From contig JAAEPW010001227.1 in the NCBI GenBank assembly GCA_024232355.1, positions 1 through 64,000 on the forward strand: a stretch of 64,000 nucleotides of DNA. The letters run 5' to 3'. Every line of letters begins with the position of its first letter. Positions within the stretch are counted from its first letter, which is position 1. A model generated the notes under the pieces. It ran no database searches, was not told where the DNA came from, and saw nothing but the letters and a program-made list of their open reading frames with translations. The position numbers and the translations under genes are program-made. Source of the DNA: Chloroflexota bacterium (GTDB taxonomy: Bacteria > Chloroflexota > Anaerolineae > B4-G1). Shown here in pieces: positions 8,109 through 16,587 of this stretch.

Positions 8109-9401
8109 ATGAAAGTAACAGTTGTTGGTGGCGGTTCTTCTTATACACCTGAATTAATCAAGGGCTTTTTGGAACGAGTCGATTCGTTTCCGCTCACCGA
8201 ACTTTGGCTGTTGGACGTCTCGCAAGAGCGGCTGGACGTGGTGGGTGGGTTTGCTCAACGCATTGTAGAAGCAAAAGGTACACCTTTTACCGTTCACATG
8301 ACCACCGATCAGCGCGAGTCGGTGCGTGATACCAGTTATGTGATTACACAACTGCGGGTAGGTGGCATGAAGGCCCGCCGTGAGGACGAGTACTTGGGGC
8401 AAAGGCACGGTTTGATCGGCCAGGAGACGACCGGCGTTGGCGGAATGGCAAAGGCGTTGCGCACTATTCCCGTACTCTTGAACCTGGCACAAGATATGCA
8501 GGAACTGGCTCCTGGTGCGTTGTTGGTCAACTTTGCCAATCCATCTGGCCTGGTCACCGAAGCGCTTTGCCGATATGTTCCTGGCGTGCCAGCGATGGGC
8601 GTCTGCAATGTACCCATCACGGCCGAGATGGAGATTCTGAAAACACTGGAAGAGCAGCAAGGAACCCAGATTGCGCCCGAGCAAGTCGAGCTGGTCACCC
8701 TGGGACTGAATCATCTATCCTGGCATCGAGGCTTTATTCTGGATGGTGAGGATGTCTGGCCACAGATCTTTGGGGAATACTTAAAGATGCTCCAGGCCGA
8801 GCCAGACCCGGAGTGGGACCCACGCATGATCGAGGTGCTGGGTATGATCCCCAACTACTATTTGCAGTACTATTATGAAACTGCTCACAAACTGGCTGCT
8901 CAACAAGAATGGCCTCCTTCCCGCGCCGAGCAGGTGATGGAGATTGAGGCTGGCCTGTTGCAGCAATACAATGATCCAGAGCGGTCCGAGCCACCGGAAG
9001 ACTTGATGAAGCGTGGCGGCGCGTACTATTCTACCCTTGCCACCCAATTGCTCAACGCTCACTATAATAACCTGGGCGAGACGCATGTCGTCAACGTGCC
9101 TCATAACGGAGCGGTATCGGGTTGGCCGGAGGACTGGGTGCTAGAGATACCCTGCCGAGTGGACAAGAATGGCGTTCATCCTTTACCAACCGAGCCATTG
9201 CCCCCCGTATGTTTTGGCCTGCTGGCTGCTGTCAAAGCGTACGAGTTGTTGACCGTCGAGGCAGCCGTGCACGGTGATCGGGATATGGCTTACTGCGCGT
9301 TGCTTGCGCACCCGCTCGGCCCAGCGGCGAACCAGGTTCAATCTGTGTTGGACGATATGCTAGAGATTCACCAGGCATACCTGCCACAATTCACCAGCTA
9401 G
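8109..9401 (+). CDS. Glycoside hydrolase family 4 (6-phospho-beta-glucosidase-like)
   Basis: A 430-residue NAD- and metal-dependent GH4 enzyme. The dinucleotide-binding start is VTVVGGGSSYTPEL (residues 3-16). The metal ligands expected of the family are present as Cys166 (GVCNVP) and His202 (GLNHLSWHRG). GAGGGAGG lies 7 bases before the ATG. GH4 enzymes cleave glycosides through a redox-elimination mechanism, often acting on 6-phosphosugars. Here uptake is by ABC transport rather than PTS. The substrate is therefore either unphosphorylated or phosphorylated by the kinase encoded next. Confidence 0.92.
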   Translation: MKVTVVGGGSSYTPELIKGFLERVDSFPLTELWLLDVSQERLDVVGGFAQRIVEAKGTPFTVHMTTDQRESVRDTSYVITQLRVGGMKARREDEYLGQRHGLIGQETTGVGGMAKALRTIPVLLNLAQDMQELAPGALLVNFANPSGLVTEALCRYVPGVPAMGVCNVPITAEMEILKTLEEQQGTQIAPEQVELVTLGLNHLSWHRGFILDGEDVWPQIFGEYLKMLQAEPDPEWDPRMIEVLGMIPNYYLQYYYETAHKLAAQQEWPPSRAEQVMEIEAGLLQQYNDPERSEPPEDLMKRGGAYYSTLATQLLNAHYNNLGETHVVNVPHNGAVSGWPEDWVLEIPCRVDKNGVHPLPTEPLPPVCFGLLAAVKAYELLTVEAAVHGDRDMAYCALLAHPLGPAANQVQSVLDDMLEIHQAYLPQFTS

Positions 9402-9487
9402 AAAGTCGTTCGAAACGACTTGGAATACTTGAATTCACGTGATTAACTGTTAGTACAAAAGCAGGAATCACGATTTAGGAGATGATT

Positions 9488-10474
9488 ATGCCACAATTTT
9501 TTCTCGGTATTGATGTTGGCTCGACAAAGACCCACGCTCTAATTGCGAATGAGCACGGCCAAGCAGTCGGTTTTGGACAGAGCGGTTCCGGTAATCCAGA
9601 AGGCGTCGGTTATGATGGCTTTGCCCGAGTGCTGCAACAAGCTACGGACGAGGCGCTGGCCACTGCCAAGATTTCCAGGGACGAAATCTCTGGCGCGGGC
9701 TTTGGCATCGGCGGCTATGATTGGCCCTCCCAGCGTGAGCCGATGTTCGAGGCAATTCATACGCTGAGTCTGAGTGCGCCGTTAGAGATCGTCAACGATG
9801 CTATGCTCGGCCTTTTGGCCGGTGCGGAGCAGGGGTGGGGTGTTGCCATAGTGGCAGGCACTAGTTGTAACTGTTGGGCCAGAGACCAGTCCGGGAAAGA
9901 AGCACGTATGACGGGCTTTTCTTGGCTGGGCGAGGCGGCCGGTGCGAGCGAACTGGTTCTCAAGGCCCTTCAAGCGATTGCCCTTGAATGGACGTGTCGC
10001 GGCCCATCTACCCAATTGACACAGGCTTTTGTCGAGTTGGCAGGTATGCAGAATGTCGAGGAATTGCTTGAGGGTTTGACCATAGGAGACCTCCGTATAA
10101 GTGCGGATGCAGCACCGCTCATCTTTGATGTCGCTGCCGGGGGAGACCAAGTGGCTCACGAACTGATTCTCTGGGCTGGGCGTGAGTTGGCCGATATGGC
10201 AATCGGTGTTATTCGTCAACTTGGCTTTGAGTCACTTTCATTTCAAGTTGTGATGGCAGGTAGTTTTTTCAACGGAAGCCAGCTGTTGACCGACACCATA
10301 CGTGAGACCATCCATCCTGTAGCGCCTGGCGCTCAGCTCGTGCGACTGTACGTGCCACCAGTTGTTGGCGCTGTGGTGTTGGGTATGGAACAGGGAGGGA
10401 TCAAACCATCTCCGTTGCGTGCTACGTTGATCCAATCTGCCGAGGAACTGCTCAAGGCAAGGGAACAGCAGTAA
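9488..10474 (+). CDS. BadF/BadG-type sugar kinase (N-acetylglucosamine-kinase-like)
   Basis: A 328-residue ASKHA-fold kinase beginning MPQFFLGIDVGSTKTHALI, with the phosphate-1 loop DVGSTKT. Other ASKHA elements follow: VNDAMLGLLAG (phosphate-2 and adenosine contacts) and GTSCNCWARD. An ATG two codons earlier (9482) overlaps the AGGAG site, so 9488 is preferred. Relatives phosphorylate GlcNAc or other amino sugars using ATP. It closes the sugar operon, 86 bases after GH4, and could phosphorylate the imported sugar or the product of hydrolysis. Confidence 0.85.
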   Translation: MPQFFLGIDVGSTKTHALIANEHGQAVGFGQSGSGNPEGVGYDGFARVLQQATDEALATAKISRDEISGAGFGIGGYDWPSQREPMFEAIHTLSLSAPLEIVNDAMLGLLAGAEQGWGVAIVAGTSCNCWARDQSGKEARMTGFSWLGEAAGASELVLKALQAIALEWTCRGPSTQLTQAFVELAGMQNVEELLEGLTIGDLRISADAAPLIFDVAAGGDQVAHELILWAGRELADMAIGVIRQLGFESLSFQVVMAGSFFNGSQLLTDTIRETIHPVAPGAQLVRLYVPPVVGAVVLGMEQGGIKPSPLRATLIQSAEELLKAREQQ

Positions 10475-10568
10475 CATTTGACCGATCATTTAGGGAATTC
10501 CAGAAAAATAAATCTTCTAAACAGATTTTGTGATCTAGTCAACGACACCGTGAAAAGCAGATTATGAT

Positions 10569-10669
10569 GGAATTCCTGGAGCTTTTCTGGTTATTTTGTA
10601 ACTCGCGTGCGATTTATGAGATTCTCCGCCGTAAATTTTGGGAGGACTTGAAAACTGGAAAAGCCTTAC
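10569..10669 (+). repeat. Dispersed 101-bp repeat, copy 1
   Basis: This block matches 59088-59188 over 101 bases with no gaps and 9 differences by my count. Both copies are on the plus strand and remain open in one frame (EFLELFWLFCNSRAIYEIL here, W replaced by R in the other copy). This copy ends 13 bases before the aminotransferase start. It resembles no element I know; a remnant of a mobile gene or a short intergenic repeat are both possible. Confidence 0.8.
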
Positions 10670-10682
10670 AGGGAGGCTTTAT

Positions 10683-11939
10683 CTGTCCAAATTAGCAATC
10701 CTGGGCGGCACACCCACTCGCGTCGAACCGTACCCCGCTTGGCCTGTTCACGACGAGCGTGATACTGCTGCTGTTTCTGCCGTCATCGGATCGGGTCGGT
10801 GGGGCGGCTATCCATATCCGGGGCCGCAAACTGCTGAATTTACCCGCCGCTTTGCCGAAATGCAAGGCGGCGGCTATGCTGTGGCTATGGTCAATGGCAC
10901 CGTCACGATGGAAGTCGCATTGCGTGCTGCGAATGTTGGCTGGGGCGATCAAGTGATCGTGCCCGCCTACACCTTCCAGGCCACCGCTGCCGCACCGATG
11001 GCTGCCGGGACCATCCCCGTAATTGTGGACGTCGATCCAGAGACCTATTGCATCGATCCCAAAGCGGTTGAAGCGGCAATCACGCCCCAGACAAAGGCCA
11101 TTATCCCCGTTCACCTGGGCGCGCAAATGGCCGATATGGACGCCATTATGGAGATCGCCGAACGGCATGATTTGTTCGTGGTCGAGGACTGTGCGCACGC
11201 GCACGGGGCCAAGTGGCGTGGGCGAGGCGCTGGAACGATTGGTCATTTTGGTTCCTTTAGTTTGCAATCGTCCAAGATACTCACGACGGGCGAAGGTGGC
11301 GTGTTGCTGTGCCGCACAGCGGAACTGGCAGCGCGGGCGGCCAGTATCATTGATTGTGGCCGCGCTCACGCCGAAACCGCGCCGCACGCTGAAGGTGGAA
11401 AGACGCTCACCTTGGGGGCCAACTACCGTATGGCCGAGTTACAGGCTGCCCTGGGCAATGTGGCCCTCGACCGTTTCCCTGAACAGGTTCGTCAGCGTGA
11501 AGAGATGATCGGTTACCTGGAGGAAAGTTTCAGTGAGATTCCGGGCATTCGCCTACTAAGGCGAGACCCGCGCCACACAACCCGTTCATTCTATCGTTAC
11601 ATTTTTGCCGTGCAACCAGAGATTTTCGGTGCTGAGCACGACGTTGTCTGTGATGCGTTGGCGGCAGAAGGGATTCCTTGCTGGGTTGGCTACGAGGCGA
11701 TGCACCATTACGAGCTTTTCCAACCAGACCTTGCTCGGTTGCCCGTGCCCAGTGCCTTTCCCGAACACTTTAAATTTGACGAGATGAACCTGCCGGAGGC
11801 CGAACGTGCCTGCGAGCATGAAGCCGTCTGGCTCGATGAGAGCATCTTCCGGGCGGGCCGCCAGGGAGTGGACGACGCAGTGGCCGCTGTCGCCAAGATT
11901 CAGGCCAATGCCGCCGAACTTTCAGAGATGGATGTGTAG
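10683..11939 (+). CDS. DegT/DnrJ/EryC1/StrS-family PLP aminotransferase
   Basis: The family start (M)SKLAILGGTP corresponds here to a CTG codon at 10683, with GGGAGG six bases upstream at 10671-10676. There is no ATG or GTG near it; an in-frame TTG at 10638 lies within the dispersed repeat. From CTG the product has 418 residues. Lys198 in SLQSSKILTTGEGG is the expected PLP-binding lysine. The enzyme would aminate a keto sugar or keto-inositol, as in scyllo-inosose or sugar-antibiotic pathways. It is separated from the kinase gene by 208 bases holding the repeat, so operon membership is uncertain. Confidence 0.88.
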   Translation: MSKLAILGGTPTRVEPYPAWPVHDERDTAAVSAVIGSGRWGGYPYPGPQTAEFTRRFAEMQGGGYAVAMVNGTVTMEVALRAANVGWGDQVIVPAYTFQATAAAPMAAGTIPVIVDVDPETYCIDPKAVEAAITPQTKAIIPVHLGAQMADMDAIMEIAERHDLFVVEDCAHAHGAKWRGRGAGTIGHFGSFSLQSSKILTTGEGGVLLCRTAELAARAASIIDCGRAHAETAPHAEGGKTLTLGANYRMAELQAALGNVALDRFPEQVRQREEMIGYLEESFSEIPGIRLLRRDPRHTTRSFYRYIFAVQPEIFGAEHDVVCDALAAEGIPCWVGYEAMHHYELFQPDLARLPVPSAFPEHFKFDEMNLPEAERACEHEAVWLDESIFRAGRQGVDDAVAAVAKIQANAAELSEMDV

Positions 11940-11946
11940 GTTATAG

Positions 11947-11974
11947 TTGCAGGATAGGCCAATCGTGTTATACT
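11947..11974 (+). promoter_or_regulatory. Extended -10 promoter for the YfhO/suf operon
   Basis: TTGCAG at 11947-11952 and TATACT at 11969-11974 are 16 bases apart, with TGT directly before the -10 box (extended -10). The predicted start lies about 15 bases before the ATG at 11998, giving a very short leader. It would drive the YfhO, sufS and sufU genes. Confidence 0.7.
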
Positions 11975-11997
11975 CGCCCTGTTTCACGGGGTGAGTT

Positions 11998-14316
11998 ATG
12001 GATAACATTGTAGAACCAAAGAAGCGAGGTGGGTGGATAATCAGGGCGTGGCCGTTGGGAGCATTGGCCCTGTTGTGCATTGCGTTTTACTGGGATGTGT
12101 TGTGGCTTTCCGCCGACCGCATCGTCGCTGGCAATGACCTGACCAATATGTTTCTTCACTGGCTTCGTTTTGCCGTTTCTTCGGTGCAACGAGGCCAGTT
12201 TCCTTTGTGGAACCCCTATCTCTTTTCAGGTGTGCCTTTCGTTGCCAACCCCCAGCCTGCCTTGTTTTATCCTCCGACGTGGCTCGCGCTGCTGATGCCT
12301 GTTACCAGAGCCTTTGGCTGGATCATTGTGTTGCACTTGTGGATCGCCGGTGCGGGGATGTATGCCTGGTTACGCTCAGAGGGAGCGTCGGTCGTGGGGG
12401 CGTTGGTGGGCGGAGTGACTTTTTCGTTCAGCGGCTATGTCTTTGTGCGCGTGTACGCCGGGCATATAGGCGTTATCACTACCGGGGCTTGGCTGCCGAC
12501 TATTCTGTGGGTTTACCGGTGTGCTGTGGCGCGGCGTTCGTGGAAACTCGCCGTCGTGGGAGGATTGCCAGTTGGACTTTCGATCCTTGCGGGGCACACG
12601 GCCACCTTTATCTATGTAGCGCTGGGGCTGCTGGCATACGTCGCCTTTTGTGTTTGGGAGAGTTGGCAAGAAACCAGGTCTCTCCGTAAGCAAAATGACA
12701 GAAACTGGGTTTTTCTCACGCCACTGGCCTGGGCAAGCGTAATGCTGATCGTCGGGTTACTTTTGGCAGCGGTACAGCTTTTTCCGTTAGCTGAACTCGC
12801 AATGCACTCGACCCGGCAGGCCGCACCCAGTTACGACTTCGCATCACGCTTTTCTTGGCCTCCGGGTTATTTGTTGACCCTGTTGGTCCCTAACTTTTTC
12901 GGTGAGCCAGCACATACCGGGTACTGGGGTGACGGTATCTATGACGAGTTCATCTTTTACATTGGTGTTTTGCCATTGCTGTTAGCATTGTTAGGGCTGA
13001 GATCTCGACACCGGCTGGCCCCATTTTTGGTGGCACTGGGCCTGGGCGCGTTGTTGCTGGCCTTTGGCAAGTATGCAAGTTTGCATCCCCTGTTCTATCG
13101 CTTTGTACCACTGTTCAATTCGACGCGTGCGCCAGCCCGAGCTGGGTTTCTCTTTACCCTAGCTGCTGCCGCGCTGGCTGGCTTGACGCTGACCGTCTTT
13201 TCCTCTTCCGAAGGGGAGAACAAGGAACGGACGTGGCTGTTGGAACCGATGCAGCATTCGTTGGTGCGGGCCGTGGCTGGAGGGGCGATGATATTGATCG
13301 TGCTTGGGTTCGCGGCTTTTGCCTGGGGGCGCGAATCGAATCCTGCGGCGGGGCGACTTTGGCATCTCGCTAATCAAGTGACGCTGTTCCTGATTTTTTT
13401 TCTCTTATCAACCGGTCTATTGGCGGCCTGGCGCAACATCTCTGCACGCCGTGCTGGGCTGGGGGTGCTGGTGCTGGGTCTGGTGGTGTTTGATTTATGG
13501 ACCTTTGGCGGCAACTTGGCGAACACAGTTCCCGTACCACATAGCTCATACTGGCGCAAAACATTCGAGACCGTGTCTGCCCCCCAAGCCGAGCGAGTGC
13601 TTCCTTGGGACCTGAACGATTTCTATCAGAATGGGGGGATGGCCTATAACCTGCGCAGTGTTTTTGGATACGACCCGCTGGTTCTCCAGCGTTACGAAGC
13701 GTTTATTGCCTCGCGTCCCGACTATCGCGCGCGCACCTACGATCTGCTGAACGCGCGTTACATGATGACGGCAGCTCCGTTGGAATCTTCTGATCATCCC
13801 AATGCGCCCCGCCTGGTACTCGACGAACCCAACGTGTATGTCTACGAGCGGCCCAATGCTCTACCACGGGCGTGGGTAGTTTCACAGATCGAGGTGATGG
13901 AGGATGCCGCAATGCTGACCCGCATCCACGAGCCCGACTTTGACCCACGTACGACGGCGTTGCTCAATTCGGTGATGGCGTGCGATGGTACAGCCGCGAA
14001 TGGCGAGAGCCAGGTTGAGATCGTGCGCTACGATGGAAACCGCATTGAGGCACAGGTTCGGGGCAGCGGCGGATTGTTGATCTTTAGTGAGATGGACTAT
14101 CCCGGCTGGCAGGCTACAGTGGACGGCAACCCCACGCAACTGGTGCGTGCCGATTACGTGCTTCGTGCTCTCTGCGTGCCGGAAGGCGAGCATCAGGTTG
14201 CGATGGTGTACGATCCGCCTCTGTTGAAAATTGGGTTGGGGGTCACGAGTCTGGCGCTATTGGCGATCATTGGATGTGGTATCTGGTTTATACGGCAAAG
14301 GGGAGATAAAGGGTGA
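11998..14316 (+). CDS. YfhO-family multi-spanning membrane protein
   Basis: A 772-residue protein with about a dozen hydrophobic helices across residues 15-480 and again one at the C-terminus. A large soluble domain lies between (about 500-740). The pattern, including PLWNPYLFSGVPFVANPQPA near the start, is typical of YfhO proteins, GT-C-like membrane enzymes implicated in glycosylation of cell-wall polymers. A second YfhO gene is at 19598-22507. The stop overlaps the sufS start by four bases, which is odd functionally but indicates co-transcription. Confidence 0.85.
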   Translation: MDNIVEPKKRGGWIIRAWPLGALALLCIAFYWDVLWLSADRIVAGNDLTNMFLHWLRFAVSSVQRGQFPLWNPYLFSGVPFVANPQPALFYPPTWLALLMPVTRAFGWIIVLHLWIAGAGMYAWLRSEGASVVGALVGGVTFSFSGYVFVRVYAGHIGVITTGAWLPTILWVYRCAVARRSWKLAVVGGLPVGLSILAGHTATFIYVALGLLAYVAFCVWESWQETRSLRKQNDRNWVFLTPLAWASVMLIVGLLLAAVQLFPLAELAMHSTRQAAPSYDFASRFSWPPGYLLTLLVPNFFGEPAHTGYWGDGIYDEFIFYIGVLPLLLALLGLRSRHRLAPFLVALGLGALLLAFGKYASLHPLFYRFVPLFNSTRAPARAGFLFTLAAAALAGLTLTVFSSSEGENKERTWLLEPMQHSLVRAVAGGAMILIVLGFAAFAWGRESNPAAGRLWHLANQVTLFLIFFLLSTGLLAAWRNISARRAGLGVLVLGLVVFDLWTFGGNLANTVPVPHSSYWRKTFETVSAPQAERVLPWDLNDFYQNGGMAYNLRSVFGYDPLVLQRYEAFIASRPDYRARTYDLLNARYMMTAAPLESSDHPNAPRLVLDEPNVYVYERPNALPRAWVVSQIEVMEDAAMLTRIHEPDFDPRTTALLNSVMACDGTAANGESQVEIVRYDGNRIEAQVRGSGGLLIFSEMDYPGWQATVDGNPTQLVRADYVLRALCVPEGEHQVAMVYDPPLLKIGLGVTSLALLAIIGCGIWFIRQRGDKG

Positions 14317-15548
14317 GTATCACGATAAAGCTTGACCCTGTTGCTCTAAAAGCCGACTTTCCTATCCTGGCGCGGGAGATCCACGGCAAGCCGTTGGTTT
14401 ATCTCGATAACGCTGCCTCGGCTCAGAGGCCGCAGGTGGTGATCGAGGCGATGAACGAGTTCTACCGCACCCGATATGCCAACATCCACCGGGGAGTGCA
14501 CACACTTAGTGAGGAGGCGACCGCTGCCTATGAGGATGTTCGGGACAAGGTAGCTGCCTTTATCCACGCGCCAGACCGCCGGGGGCTGATTTTCACCCGC
14601 AGTGCCACGGAGGCCATTAATCTGGTGGCCTACGCCTGGGGCCGGGCCAATGTGGGGGCGGGTGATCGCGTCGTTGTCACAGAGATGGAGCACCACAGCA
14701 ATCTGTTGCCCTGGCAGGTGCTCGCGCGGGAGGTTGGGGCCGAATTGGCCTATGTCTCTGTGAACGATGAGGGACGGTTCGATTTGGGTTCTTTTGACCG
14801 GCTATTGCGAGGTCCGGTCAAGCTGGTTGCTCTCACGCACGTTTCCAATGTGCTGGGTACAGTGAACCCTGTTCGAGAGATTGTCGCGCGCAGTCACAAT
14901 GTTGGCGCGCGGGTGCTGGTGGACGCGGCACAGAGTGTGCCCCACTTGCCAGTGAACGTCGAGGCGCTGGGTTGCGACTGGTTCATTTTTTCCGGTCACA
15001 AGATGTGCGGGCCGACGGGCATCGGTGTGTTGTATGGTCGGCCCGAGTTGCTGGAAGAGATGCCGCCTTTCCTGGTCGGTGGAGGGATGATCCGGCGAGT
15101 AGGACGCACAGAGACGGTCTGGGCTGACTTGCCCTGGAAGTTTGAGGCTGGCACGCCGCCCATCGCTGAGGCGGTAGGATTGGGTGCTGCGGTGGATTAT
15201 TTGAGTAGAGTTGGGATGGATGCGATATGGATGCACGAGCAAGAGTTGGCGGCTTGTGCCCTGGAGAGGTTGGCGGAAATGCCAGGGGTGCGCGTGTTTG
15301 GTCCACAATCTGGAGAGCGGGGTGGGGTAGTATCGTTTGCTGTCGAGTCTATCCATCCCCACGACCTGGCTCAATTGCTTGATTTGGAGGGTATCGCCGT
15401 CCGTGCGGGTCACCATTGTGCTCAACCGCTCCACGAGCATTTTGGTCTGGTGGCCACGACGCGGGCCAGTTTTTATCTCTATAATACGTGTGAAGAAGTG
15501 GATCTGATGGTGGAAGGAATTCATAAAGCCCGAGGCTTTTTTGGATAG
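14313..15548 (+). CDS. sufS: Cysteine desulfurase SufS
   Basis: The GTG at 14313 overlaps the YfhO stop. The 411-residue class II cysteine desulfurase carries the PLP lysine Lys230 in FSGHKMCGPTG and the catalytic cysteine Cys369 in GHHCAQP. The length is typical. It removes sulfur from cysteine and passes the persulfide to the scaffold or transfer protein SufU encoded nine bases downstream. No sufBCD genes are in the window, so they must lie elsewhere if a complete SUF system exists. Confidence 0.95.
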   Translation: MSITIKLDPVALKADFPILAREIHGKPLVYLDNAASAQRPQVVIEAMNEFYRTRYANIHRGVHTLSEEATAAYEDVRDKVAAFIHAPDRRGLIFTRSATEAINLVAYAWGRANVGAGDRVVVTEMEHHSNLLPWQVLAREVGAELAYVSVNDEGRFDLGSFDRLLRGPVKLVALTHVSNVLGTVNPVREIVARSHNVGARVLVDAAQSVPHLPVNVEALGCDWFIFSGHKMCGPTGIGVLYGRPELLEEMPPFLVGGGMIRRVGRTETVWADLPWKFEAGTPPIAEAVGLGAAVDYLSRVGMDAIWMHEQELAACALERLAEMPGVRVFGPQSGERGGVVSFAVESIHPHDLAQLLDLEGIAVRAGHHCAQPLHEHFGLVATTRASFYLYNTCEEVDLMVEGIHKARGFFG

Positions 15549-15557
15549 GGAGGTCAA

Positions 15558-15932
15558 GTGGAAAACGTGTACCGAGAGCATATTCTCGATCATTATCGAC
15601 ATCCCCGCAACCAGGGGATATTAGACGGCGCAGATATCTCTGGTGAACTGGATAACCCGGTCTGTGGTGACATCGTGCGGCTCGACGTCCGATTGGACGA
15701 CGGACGGGTGAGCGAGGCACGCTTTAGCGGTCGTGGATGCGTGATCAGCATGGCGTCGGCCTCGATGCTGACGGAAAAAGTTTTGGGCAAGACGGTGGGC
15801 GAGTTGAGAGAACTAGCAGATAAAGATGTGTTCACGATGATGGGTATCACGTTGGGACCAGTGCGGGCCAAGTGTGGTTTGTTGCCGTTACGTGTGCTGC
15901 AAGAGGGGATGAATTGCTTGGAAGAGGATTGA
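15558..15932 (+). CDS. sufU: SufU/IscU-like iron-sulfur assembly protein
   Basis: A 124-residue IscU-fold protein starting with GTG after AGGGAGGTCA. The three conserved cysteines are Cys36 (NPVCGD, with Asp38), Cys61 (GRGCVISMAS) and Cys106 (RAKCGL). A Lys precedes the third cysteine as in SufU rather than the His of IscU. The spacing between the second and third cysteine is 45 residues, so the roughly 18-residue SufU-specific insertion appears absent. It likely accepts sulfur from SufS through its zinc site. A perfect 22-bp hairpin downstream ends the operon. Confidence 0.92.
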   Translation: MENVYREHILDHYRHPRNQGILDGADISGELDNPVCGDIVRLDVRLDDGRVSEARFSGRGCVISMASASMLTEKVLGKTVGELRELADKDVFTMMGITLGPVRAKCGLLPLRVLQEGMNCLEED

Positions 15933-15966
15933 ATCTTTTTCTAGCATCCTGAGAAGAATGAAACTG

Positions 15967-16020
15967 ATAACCAATAATCAGGGCTTGAATTCGTAATCTC
16001 AAGCCCTGATTATTGGTTAT
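15967..16020. terminator. Bidirectional hairpin between convergent genes
   Basis: A perfect 22-bp stem (15967-15988 against 15999-16020) with a ten-base loop sits between sufU on the plus strand and the roadblock gene on the minus strand. On the plus strand it is followed by ACTTTTCCC, so it can end transcription from both sides. The stem is unusually long for a terminator. Confidence 0.8.
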
Positions 16021-16033
16021 ACTTTTCCCAACT

Positions 16034-16405
16034 TTAGAGAAGAGTCATCATATCTTCAACTACTCGACCCATATCCAGGAAAATGAGCCCGAGTTTGGCT
16101 CCTTCGCGTGCCAGCACGGTGAGCACAGCGTCCTCACCCACCGACATTAGGAGCACATAACCCATTTTGCCCCTGATATACACCTGATTCAGTAAGCCGC
16201 GCCCCAACTCGCTAGCGATGCGTTCACCCAGAGATATCATTGCGGCCGACATTGCCGATACTCGATCTTCTTCTACATCCTTTGGGAGGGCAGAGGCTAT
16301 GATCAATCCATCTACACTAACGATGGCTGAAGCCTCAATGTCTGACGAACTGGTCTGTAGTTTTTGCAGTCCATCTACCATAAGTTCCGCGCGTGATTTT
16401 GCCAT
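16034..16405 (-). CDS. Roadblock/LC7-domain protein
   Basis: A 123-residue single-domain roadblock/LC7 protein, similar to the MglB-like small regulators that partner with Ras-like GTPases in bacteria. The core DIEASAIVSVDGLIIASALP and YVLLMSVGEDAVLTVLA match the family's beta-alpha pattern. GGAG lies six bases before the ATG. No GTPase gene is adjacent, so its partner is unknown. A strong promoter at 16478-16506 drives it alone, and it ends at the shared terminator with sufU. Confidence 0.85.
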   Translation of the reverse strand: MAKSRAELMVDGLQKLQTSSSDIEASAIVSVDGLIIASALPKDVEEDRVSAMSAAMISLGERIASELGRGLLNQVYIRGKMGYVLLMSVGEDAVLTVLAREGAKLGLIFLDMGRVVEDMMTLL

Positions 16406-16477
16406 TCATTGCTCCTTTTCTTTTTTGCCGCCCGCCCAAGGCAGCACAAGAGGGTGTTTGTAGTCAAGTGTAAGCAA

Positions 16478-16506
16478 ACTATATCACAAGTCTGGCACAG
16501 TGTCAA
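16478..16506 (-). promoter_or_regulatory. Strong promoter of the roadblock gene
   Basis: Reading the minus strand, TTGACA (16501-16506) and TATAGT (16478-16483) are 17 bases apart, with TGA before the -10 box. The -35 element is part of a ten-base inverted repeat, CAGTGTCAAA at 16498-16507 and TTTGACACTG at 16541-16550, which may be a regulator site. The leader is about 65 bases. Confidence 0.7.
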
Positions 16507-16587
16507 ACGAATGTCATTTTCTGGCCCTTTTTCTACAAACTTTGACACTGAAATGCCGTCCGGGTGTCGAAATGTTCGGAAAGAACC

